Origin: Candidatus Omnitrophota bacterium
GTDB taxonomy: Bacteria > Omnitrophota > Gorgyraeia > Gygaellales > JAHJCI01
Direction: 5' to 3'
Length of the DNA: 5,401 nucleotides
Assembly (NCBI GenBank): GCA_018813085.1
Contig: JAHJCI010000074.1
Span: 1-5,401, forward strand
Part shown: one piece after another, positions 1-5,401 of the stretch
Numbering within the stretch: the first letter of the stretch is position 1
Layout of the letters: the number at the start of each line of letters is the position of its first letter
Made by a program: the position numbers and the translations under genes
Notes under the pieces: model-generated
Seen by the model: only the letters and a program-made list of their open reading frames with translations
Told to the model about the DNA's origin: nothing
Databases searched by the model: none

Positions 1-707
1 AGGCCCTTAAGCGTCAAATTCTTGTCCGTCTTATCAATGGTTTTACAATACCCAAGCACCAGGCAGGCATTCCCTCCTGTAGCTATGACCCTTGCCTTGC
101 CGCCTATTTTATTCTTCAGGCGCCTGGTCAAATCATCCACGAGTGCGGCAAAACCGTAAATTATTCCGCTGATCATGCTGCTTTTTGTGTCTTTACCAAT
201 AAAACCCTTAGGCTTCTCTAGCTTTATCTTAGGCAATAGCGCAGCCGTCCTGGTGAGTGCATCAAGAGAAACGCTAAGGCCGGGAACAATCATCCCTCCT
301 ATATACTCCTTTCTCATTGACACCACGTCAAAGGTAATAGCCGTACCAAAATCAACTATGATTAAGGGTGCGCCGTAATAAATAATACCCGCGTAAGCAT
401 TGACTAACCGGTCTTGTCCCACCTCATGCGGTTTCTTATATAAATTCTTTATCGGAACTTTTTCCTCCCTGCCTAAAACAAAAGGCCTGCTGCCTAAGAA
501 TTTAGTTAAATCACTGTTTAATTTCCGCAAGGCCTTAGGCACCACGCTGCAGATTATGCAACCCTTAAGTCTGCTCCTGCCAAGCAATTGTTTTAATCTT
601 CGCATAGAATATTCCCGCTTAGGAATATTAAACCTTTTTATAATCCTCCTGCCTCTAAATACTCCAAAACTGATATTAGTGTTGCCTATGTCGATGGCTA
701 AAAGCAT
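1..707 (-). CDS. coaX: Type III pantothenate kinase (CoaX), 3' end cut by window edge
   Basis: The first 235 codons are present and then the reading frame runs off the left edge; the product is probably missing only a short C-terminal piece, judged from the usual family length of about 250-260 residues. CoaX phosphorylates pantothenate with ATP, the first step of coenzyme A synthesis, in the cytoplasm. Visible family motifs are the N-terminal phosphate-binding DIGNTN (residues 6-11), the GQDRLVNA segment (97-104) preceded by PHEV, the DFGTAITFD motif (119-127), GGMIVPGLSVSLDAL (137-151) followed by ALLP, a GKDTKSSMISGIIYG segment (171-185) and ATGGNA (209-214). These fit the ASKHA-fold type III enzyme and not the P-loop CoaA type. 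The ATG at 705-707 puts the DIGNTN motif at the expected place, but no clear Shine-Dalgarno precedes it. It lies 36 bases downstream of the uvrB stop, so co-transcription is likely. Identification is firm; the C-terminus is unseen. Confidence 0.94.
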   Translation of the reverse strand, partial: MLLAIDIGNTNISFGVFRGRRIIKRFNIPKREYSMRRLKQLLGRSRLKGCIICSVVPKALRKLNSDLTKFLGSRPFVLGREEKVPIKNLYKKPHEVGQDRLVNAYAGIIYYGAPLIIVDFGTAITFDVVSMRKEYIGGMIVPGLSVSLDALTRTAALLPKIKLEKPKGFIGKDTKSSMISGIIYGFAALVDDLTRRLKNKIGGKARVIATGGNACLVLGYCKTIDKTDKNLTLKG

Positions 708-717
708 TTTAGTAATA

Positions 718-774
718 TCAAATATCAAAAATTGTTAATATTTTTAATCCTTGATTTGTATTTTTGATTTTTGA
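718..774. repeat. Imperfect inverted repeat spanning the uvrB 3' end and uvrB-coaX gap
   Basis: The plus-strand arm TCAAATATCAAAAAT (718-732) is complementary in inverted order to ATTTTTGATTTTTGA (760-774) at 14 of 15 positions, with a 27-base loop. Almost all pairs are A-T, so the hairpin would be weak. On the transcript the downstream arm ends ten bases before the coaX ATG, where a ribosome would bind. It has no following T run and does not look like a standard intrinsic terminator. It may be a chance product of the AT-rich repeat. Confidence 0.45.
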
Positions 775-2750
775 CTTTTGATTTTTGGTTTTAACTCTTT
801 TATCTTGTCCCTCAATACTGCTGCCTTCTCAAACTGCAGGTTCCTGGCAGCAAGCTCCATTTCATATTCTAACTCAGAAATATATTTATTCAACTCGTAT
901 TCATCGCGCTTAAGCCCGGTCAAATCCTGTACAAGCTCCTGGGCAGCCTCTAAATCCTCGATACCCTCTTTTATTGCCTTCTGAATAGTACGCGGATTAA
1001 TTTTATTAATCCGGTTAAATTCCAGCTGAATTTCCCTCCTGCGGTTGCTTTCCGTTATTGCCTTTTTCATTGAACCGGTTATGTTATCAGCATACATAAA
1101 TACTGCGCCGTTGATGTTTCTTGCTGCCCTTCCGGAAACCTGGATAAGGGAAGTGCTGGAACGCAGGAATCCTTCCTTATCAGCATCAAGGATTGCCACC
1201 AGGGATACCTCGGGTAAATCCAGGCCTTCTCTAAGCAAATTAATCCCTACCAGGCAATCAAAATCCTTTTTACGCAGCTGCCTTAGGATTTTCGACCGCT
1301 GGATAGTATCAATCTCTGAATGCAGGTATTTAACCTTTAACCCCTTCTCCTGCAGAAAAGTAGCCAAATCCTCAGACATCCTTTTTGTCAGGGTAGTTAC
1401 CAATACCCGCTCGTTGCGCCTTGAGCGCTTCTTAATTTCAACGACTAAATCTTCGATTTGCCCTGAGGTAGGCTTAACCGTAATCTCAGGCTCAAGCAGC
1501 CCTGTGGGGCGTATAACCTGCTCTATAATCCTGCCTTCTGATTTCTTAATTTCGAAATCCGAAGGCGTAGCAGAAACATAAATCCACTCTTTGATAAATT
1601 TTTCTATTTCGTTAAACTTCAACGGCCGGTTATCCAGGCATGAAGGCAGGCGAAAACCATGCTCAACAAGTACCTCTTTGCGCGCGCGGTCCCCCTCATA
1701 CATGCCCCTTAACTGCGGCAGCGTTACATGAGATTCGTCGATGATCACCAGAAATTCTTCGGGGAAATAATCCAGCAGGCAATATGGGCGCACGCCGGGT
1801 TCACGGCCCGAAAGATGGCGCGAATAATTTTCTATCCCATGGCAATAGCCGATTTCTTCCAGCATCGCTATATCATAACGGGTGCGAGAAGCCAACCGCT
1901 GGGCCTCCAAGAGTTTATTGTGCTTATTTAAAAAACTAACGCGTTCCTCTAATTCCTTCTTAATAAAACTAACTGCCGATTGGATTTTAGGATTATCTAC
2001 CACGAAATGCTTTGCAGGATACAAAGCAAATTTTTCAAGGGTGCTTAAAACCTTTAAACTAATTGGTTCTATCTCGCTAATTCGCGTAATCAAGTTTCCT
2101 TCGAATTCAATCTTCACTGCACGCGTAGAATAAGCCGGAAAAATTTCTACGCTCTCTCCCCTTACCCTGAACCTGCCTCTTATAAACTCGTAATCATTTC
2201 TTTCATACTGTAACTTTATCAGCCGTAAAAGTAAAGATTCCCTCTCAAGCTGCTTTCCCTTTTCAATAAATAAAATCAGGCCTTCATAATCCCGGGGTGA
2301 GCCCAGGTTATAGATACATGATACGGAAGATACTATAATAACGTCTCTACGGCTTAAGAGGTTTGCGGTTGCAGAAAGCCGAAGGCGGTACAAGCGGTCG
2401 TTAATAGAAGCGTCCTTCTCGATATATGTATCGGTCTGCGGGATATATGCCTCTGGCTGATAATAATCATAATAACTGACAAAATACTCAACGGCATTAT
2501 CAGGAAAAAATTCCTTAAACTCGCTATAAAGTTGTGCAGCTAAGGTTTTATTGTGAGAAATTACTAAGGCGGGCTTATTAACGTTGGCAATAACGTTAGC
2601 TAAGGTAAAAGTCTTTCCTGAACCGGTAACGCCTAAGAGTGTTTGATGGCACCTGCCCCTGGAGATATTACAAGAAAGTGCCCGGATTGCCTTGGGCTGG
2701 TCGCCGCAAGGCTTAAATTTACTTTGTAGATTGAAAAAGCCTGATGACAT
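744..2750 (-). CDS. uvrB: UvrABC system protein B (excision nuclease helicase subunit)
   Basis: UvrB takes damaged DNA from UvrA, verifies the lesion with its beta-hairpin and recruits UvrC for dual incision in nucleotide excision repair. The 668-residue product has the full family layout: Walker A GVTGSGKT (40-47), the tyrosine-rich beta-hairpin region SYYDYYQPEAY (92-102), helicase motif II as DESH (338-341) in the signature IDESHVTLPQLRGMYEGDR, SATP (393-396), GINLLREGLDLPEVS (502-516), motif VI QVSGRAAR (537-544) and a C-terminal UVR domain (about 625-654, ending FEKAAVLRDKIKELK) that would contact UvrC. Motif VI reads Q-V-S-GR where Q-T-I-GR is usual, but the catalytic Q and arginines are kept. 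The last 14 residues are a Lys/Ile/Ser/Gln tail encoded by a heptamer DNA repeat. The ATG follows the HEAT-gene TAG with no spacing and no clear Shine-Dalgarno, suggesting translational coupling. Length and motifs indicate an intact gene. Confidence 0.98.
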   Translation of the reverse strand: MSSGFFNLQSKFKPCGDQPKAIRALSCNISRGRCHQTLLGVTGSGKTFTLANVIANVNKPALVISHNKTLAAQLYSEFKEFFPDNAVEYFVSYYDYYQPEAYIPQTDTYIEKDASINDRLYRLRLSATANLLSRRDVIIVSSVSCIYNLGSPRDYEGLILFIEKGKQLERESLLLRLIKLQYERNDYEFIRGRFRVRGESVEIFPAYSTRAVKIEFEGNLITRISEIEPISLKVLSTLEKFALYPAKHFVVDNPKIQSAVSFIKKELEERVSFLNKHNKLLEAQRLASRTRYDIAMLEEIGYCHGIENYSRHLSGREPGVRPYCLLDYFPEEFLVIIDESHVTLPQLRGMYEGDRARKEVLVEHGFRLPSCLDNRPLKFNEIEKFIKEWIYVSATPSDFEIKKSEGRIIEQVIRPTGLLEPEITVKPTSGQIEDLVVEIKKRSRRNERVLVTTLTKRMSEDLATFLQEKGLKVKYLHSEIDTIQRSKILRQLRKKDFDCLVGINLLREGLDLPEVSLVAILDADKEGFLRSSTSLIQVSGRAARNINGAVFMYADNITGSMKKAITESNRRREIQLEFNRINKINPRTIQKAIKEGIEDLEAAQELVQDLTGLKRDEYELNKYISELEYEMELAARNLQFEKAAVLRDKIKELKPKIKSQKSKIQIKD
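751..791. repeat. AT-rich degenerate heptamer tandem repeat at the 3' end of uvrB
   Basis: On the plus strand four consecutive heptamers are TTGATTT (764-770), TTGACTT (771-777), TTGATTT (778-784) and TTGGTTT (785-791), with a more degenerate unit at 757-763 and another TTGATTT at 751-757. Read on the minus strand this encodes most of the last residues of UvrB, downstream of the UVR domain. Because seven is not a multiple of three, successive units are read in different frames and produce a low-complexity Lys/Ile/Ser/Gln tail. It looks like a DNA-level repeat captured by the gene end and not a conserved protein element. Confidence 0.75.
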
Positions 2751-3998
2751 CTACATCCCATATTTATAGAAGACTTCAATAAGTTCATCAACAGCATCCT
2801 GGTCCTCGAAATTTCCTAACACAAAGGCAGCTAAAGCTGCAAGTTCCTGGTCATCTTTTAACAATGTTTCGCGCAAGGCCGGCAATGCTATTCTATTATT
2901 GAGCGCGGATAAAATAAAAGGAGCATCATTATATAAATAATGCTTCTTCTCGTTTAAGGCCTGGGTGACCAGTAGCATTAAATCGCTGCCGCCTATTTGA
3001 TAATCAAACTGCAGGTTGTCGCATAAGGGTACCTTATAGAGAATCTCGGCTTCCTCTAACGCGCTGCTAAGTAATCTAACTACGCGGGGCCTTAATATGT
3101 CCAAAGCACGCGCTGCTCCTATTCTTACAATCGTCGAATTCACAGGAGCAACCAGTTCTTCTAATAATATAGGCAATATGCCGACTTCCCCCAAATTTGC
3201 CAGTGAAGTGAAAGAACTGGCTTTTAAAAGAGTATTTTTTTCGTCTAATTCCTTCCAGAAGAGTTCCAGGCGAGAATTGTCATTAAGTTGACTGAGTGAA
3301 TTTTTAACGGCTGCTCGCACCGAAGGATTATCCTCGCTATCCAGTATTTTTAAAAGTTGCGGTATGCTTTCATTGTCACGAATTTGAGCTATTGCACTGC
3401 AAGCAACGCTTCGTACCCCTGCATTCTCGTCTTTCAAGGCTGCGCGTAGCAATGATAGAGCCGGATTAAATTGATAATTTCCCAGTTGCTCTATTATATT
3501 AACCCTGACAGCGCTATCCTGCTCTTTTGATAAAAGTTCAGTCAATGCAAAGAGAAAATCCTTTCCTAATTTCCCCACTTCCCCTACTGTTATTGACCTG
3601 ATGATAGGCCTGTCATCCTGTAGAAGAGAAAAAAGCATTATTTTTACCTCTGCCTGGCCTAATTGAACTAAGGATACGGCCGCGCAAACCCTTACATAAT
3701 AATTATTGTCGCTGGTTAATTTTTGCAATAAAGGAATAGACCTTGTATCGCTTAACTTGCCCAGCCCCTGAGCAGCATAAGCCCTGACAAAATAATCCTT
3801 GCTTGCTGCCGCCTTTATTAATACATCATAGGCCCGCAGAGAACCAATCCTGCCTAACGCCTCTACCGCCTTGCCGGCAACTAACATGTTAGAATACCTG
3901 TTTTCTACCTTTGGCTTATTGTTTAAGTTAGTTTTAACTGCCGTAACCGCTAAAATCACGATAATGAGAACGGATATCAAGATTATTTTTTTTCTCAT
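2751..3998 (-). CDS. Membrane-anchored or exported HEAT-repeat protein, function unknown
   Basis: The product is 415 residues from the ATG at 3996-3998. The N-terminus is MRKK followed by a hydrophobic stretch (about 5-20), which reads as a signal anchor or a cleavable signal peptide (VTA ending at residue 20 is a possible cleavage site). There is no lipobox cysteine. The rest is an alpha-solenoid of HEAT / PBS-lyase-type repeats. A Val-Arg or similar pair recurs at 71, 102, 133, 164, 195, 227, 258 and 291, a period of 31-33 residues, each followed by a helix of the A-A-x-x-L type and then a second helix such as SIPLLQKL. A less regular section (about 310-365) precedes a final repeat near 371-410. 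Such proteins usually act as binding scaffolds; no catalytic motif is seen. If exported, the solenoid would lie outside the cytoplasm. A GTG at 3999-4001 is an in-frame alternative start, but the ATG sits at better spacing from a strong Shine-Dalgarno. Fold and coding status are secure; the role is unknown. Confidence 0.88.
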   Translation of the reverse strand: MRKKIILISVLIIVILAVTAVKTNLNNKPKVENRYSNMLVAGKAVEALGRIGSLRAYDVLIKAAASKDYFVRAYAAQGLGKLSDTRSIPLLQKLTSDNNYYVRVCAAVSLVQLGQAEVKIMLFSLLQDDRPIIRSITVGEVGKLGKDFLFALTELLSKEQDSAVRVNIIEQLGNYQFNPALSLLRAALKDENAGVRSVACSAIAQIRDNESIPQLLKILDSEDNPSVRAAVKNSLSQLNDNSRLELFWKELDEKNTLLKASSFTSLANLGEVGILPILLEELVAPVNSTIVRIGAARALDILRPRVVRLLSSALEEAEILYKVPLCDNLQFDYQIGGSDLMLLVTQALNEKKHYLYNDAPFILSALNNRIALPALRETLLKDDQELAALAAFVLGNFEDQDAVDELIEVFYKYGM

Positions 3999-4070
3999 CA
4001 CCCACCTCCTTGGTTATGCTTTAGAATCTCTTTTATCGTCAAAACCGCTAATTACAGGCGCGGGATTAAC
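3999..4070 (-). other. Intergenic gap nadC to HEAT gene
   Basis: This 72-base gap is the longest non-coding stretch in the window. Apart from the Shine-Dalgarno at its downstream end, I see no stable hairpin, no run of T residues typical of a terminator and no convincing promoter. The gap neither clearly ends nor clearly starts a transcript, which is consistent with read-through from nadC into the HEAT gene. Confidence 0.6.
4003..4011 (-). promoter_or_regulatory. Strong Shine-Dalgarno of the HEAT-repeat gene
   Basis: The minus strand reads AAGGAGGTG here, complementary over nine bases to the usual 3' end of bacterial 16S rRNA. Six bases separate AGGAGG from the ATG at 3998, whereas the alternative GTG at 4001 would be only three bases away. 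The spacing therefore favours the ATG. It is the best ribosome binding site in the window; the other starts have weak or no such signal. Confidence 0.85.
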
Positions 4071-4946
4071 TTACTTAACCTGCAATGATAAATCCAGACA
4101 GTGAATATCCTTAGTAAGCGTGCCCAGAGATATAAAGTCTACTCCCGTGCGTGCATAAGAACAGATATTACCGGAATCTATATTGCCTGATACTTCAAGC
4201 TTAACCTTGCCTGCTTTATCCTTAGAGTTTCGCATTATCCAGACGGCTTTTTTTACATCAGAAACTTTCATATTATCCAGCATTATTATATCGGGACATT
4301 CCCTAAGGGCTTCTCTAAACTCGTTTAGGCTGCCTACTTCTATTTCCAGCTTAGTATTCTTGGGTTTATTCTTTTTAGCGTACTGGATTATATTCTTTAT
4401 CCCTAAAAAACGATATTCTCCGCTAGCACAAAGGACGTAATTTCCTTTTATCAACGCCATCTCATCTAAATTAAAGCGATGGTTATATCCACCTGCGACC
4501 CTTACGGCGTATTTTTCTAATTTTCTTAAGCCGGGAATAGTCTTACGGGTATCTAACACCTTAACCTTATAATTCTTTACCTTTTTAACGAAAAGGCTCG
4601 CGCGGGTTGCTATGCCGCTTAAAAGGCCTAAAAAATTCAAAGCTACTCTTTCTGCGGCTAAAATACTTGATGCCTTTCCGTATATCCTGGCTAAAATTTT
4701 ACCGCGACCAACGCGGCTGCCGTCTTTAACCAGCGGCCTAAAGCTAATACTATTATCTAACAATTTAAAAACTAATCCAGCAATTTCTATACCGCAAATA
4801 ACTCCCTCTTCTGCCGCTAAAATAACGGCTCTGGCTTTTTTATCATCAGGAATTAATAACTTTGCGGTGATATCCCTTTTACCGATATCCTCCTTCAACG
4901 CATTCCTGACAATGCGCTTAATTTCGGGGTCATTAAGATAGCTCAT
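4071..4946 (-). CDS. nadC: Nicotinate-nucleotide pyrophosphorylase (quinolinate phosphoribosyltransferase, carboxylating)
   Basis: NadC converts quinolinate and PRPP to nicotinate mononucleotide, CO2 and pyrophosphate in de novo NAD synthesis, in the cytoplasm. The 291-residue length is normal for the family. Motifs in order are KEDIGKRDIT (18-27) at the N-terminus, AAERVALNFLGLLSGIAT (97-114), TRKTIPGLR (133-141), GGYNHRFNL (152-160), LIK (165-167), the LEIEV strand (200-204), IMLDN (221-225), SGNI (253-256) and GVDFISLGTLT (268-278). The basic residues expected to bind the phosphates and carboxylates (R134, K135, H156, R157, K167) and the acidic E202 and D224 are present. After LIK the sequence is GNY where most homologues have DNH, a departure from the usual motif. 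The ATG start overlaps the last 14 bases of valS and has only a weak upstream purine stretch, so its translation is probably coupled to valS. NadA and NadB, which would make quinolinate, are not in the window. Confidence 0.97.
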   Translation of the reverse strand: MSYLNDPEIKRIVRNALKEDIGKRDITAKLLIPDDKKARAVILAAEEGVICGIEIAGLVFKLLDNSISFRPLVKDGSRVGRGKILARIYGKASSILAAERVALNFLGLLSGIATRASLFVKKVKNYKVKVLDTRKTIPGLRKLEKYAVRVAGGYNHRFNLDEMALIKGNYVLCASGEYRFLGIKNIIQYAKKNKPKNTKLEIEVGSLNEFREALRECPDIIMLDNMKVSDVKKAVWIMRNSKDKAGKVKLEVSGNIDSGNICSYARTGVDFISLGTLTKDIHCLDLSLQVK

Positions 4947-5401
4947 TATACATCTGTCCCAATCGTCTTATTGTATCCTCTAGTTCGGTAATATTTTCTT
5001 TTTCTTTCTCTACCAGCTCACGAGGGGCTTTCTTGACAAAGTCCCTGTTTTGCATTCTTGCTTTTTTACCATCAAGGATTTTACTTTGTTTTTCTCTTGC
5101 CTCTTTTATTTTTTGCTGCTCTATCTTTACGTCGATTAAGCCCTGAAAGAACAAATATAAGTCCGCATTTTTACTTATATCGCTGATAGTATCTTGCGGC
5201 CTTTTATTTTCTTCTAATACCTTAAACGAGCTCAAATTCCCCAGATTAATAATCAATTCATAATTATCCCGGATTAACTGATAATAGGCCTTCTTATGCG
5301 GAAAAATAGATACGCATACGGCTTGATTGGCTTTCAGGTTAATCCTGTTGCGTAAATTCCTTATAGATTTGATAATATCGAAAATTAAACTCATTCGAGA
5401 T
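4933..5401 (-). CDS. valS: Valyl-tRNA synthetase, C-terminal fragment (5' end outside window)
   Basis: The reading frame is open to the right edge, so this is the 3' end of a longer gene; the first in-frame ATG (5392-5394) is internal and not a start. About 155 residues are visible. Counting from that Met, IKSIRNLRNRINL (8-20) matches the end of the anticodon-binding domain of ValRS, where IRxIRxExN is typical. ADLYLFFQGLIDV (77-89) corresponds to the usual DLY...LEGLID segment, and the final Lys/Glu-rich part (about 90-152) is the C-terminal coiled-coil tRNA-binding arm with the family signature NRDFVKKAPRELVEKEKE (116-133). ValRS charges tRNA-Val with valine in the cytoplasm and edits misactivated threonine; the catalytic and editing domains lie outside the window. 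The gene overlaps nadC by 14 bases. Identity rests on the C-terminal arm alone but the signature is characteristic. Confidence 0.92.
   Translation of the reverse strand, partial: SRMSLIFDIIKSIRNLRNRINLKANQAVCVSIFPHKKAYYQLIRDNYELIINLGNLSSFKVLEENKRPQDTISDISKNADLYLFFQGLIDVKIEQQKIKEAREKQSKILDGKKARMQNRDFVKKAPRELVEKEKENITELEDTIRRLGQMYNELS

Noticed and set aside
400..738. Plus-strand open frame of 112 codons
   Set aside because: It is antisense to the conserved N-terminal half of coaX and the gap before it; the minus-strand frame carries all the CoaX motifs.
718..774. Intrinsic terminator between uvrB and coaX
   Set aside because: The stem is nearly all A-T, the loop is 27 bases, and no T run follows the downstream arm on the transcribed strand.
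1045..1581. Plus-strand open frame of 178 codons
   Set aside because: It lies wholly antisense to the conserved helicase domain of uvrB and its translation resembles no family I recognise; the minus-strand reading explains the sequence completely.
3999..4001. GTG as the start codon of the HEAT-repeat gene
   Set aside because: It is only three bases from the AGGAGG core, whereas the adjacent ATG has six-base spacing; the difference is one residue.
4037..4042. Possible -35 box TTGACG on the minus strand, with CATAAC 18 bases downstream, before the HEAT gene
   Set aside because: The -10 match is poor and a start site seven bases further on would fall within the Shine-Dalgarno, removing part of it from the transcript.
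4016..4070. Open frame of 18 codons in frame with nadC after its TAA stop
   Set aside because: NadC already ends at the normal family length and with a typical C-terminal LDLSLQVK; 18 open codons are expected by chance and nothing suggests stop read-through.

Overview
The window is a compact, single-strand block of bacterial genes, all read from the minus strand (right to left in these coordinates). Five protein genes fill almost all of it. In transcription order they are: the 3' end of valS (valyl-tRNA synthetase, 5401-4933), nadC (quinolinate phosphoribosyltransferase, 4946-4071), an unrecognised membrane-anchored HEAT-repeat protein (3998-2751), uvrB (excision-repair helicase subunit, 2750-744), and the 5' part of coaX (type III pantothenate kinase, 707-1, cut by the window edge). 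I see no RNA gene, insertion sequence, CRISPR array or attachment site.

The spacing suggests an operon. valS and nadC overlap by 14 bases. The HEAT-protein stop codon touches the uvrB start codon with no gap. Only 36 bases separate uvrB from coaX. The largest gap, 72 bases between nadC and the HEAT gene, contains the one strong Shine-Dalgarno sequence seen. I found no convincing promoter or GC-rich terminator, so the transcript probably starts upstream of the window, before or within valS, and continues past its left edge.

The genes do not form one pathway. They cover translation (ValRS), NAD synthesis (NadC), DNA repair (UvrB) and CoA synthesis (CoaX), plus a HEAT-repeat protein whose N-terminus predicts export or membrane anchoring. 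This looks like a mixed housekeeping operon. The HEAT protein is the only part with no assigned role.

The organism is a bacterium using the standard code. The DNA is moderately AT-rich, with frequent AGG/AGA arginine and TTA leucine codons. Gene content and style are compatible with an uncultured Gram-negative lineage such as Omnitrophota, but that placement is an impression and was not tested. The most unusual DNA-level feature is an AT-rich heptamer repeat (TTGATTT-like on the plus strand) that forms the last codons of uvrB and, with a copy in the opposite orientation, makes an imperfect inverted repeat just upstream of coaX. I found no clear sign of a new defence, mobile or RNA-based system.
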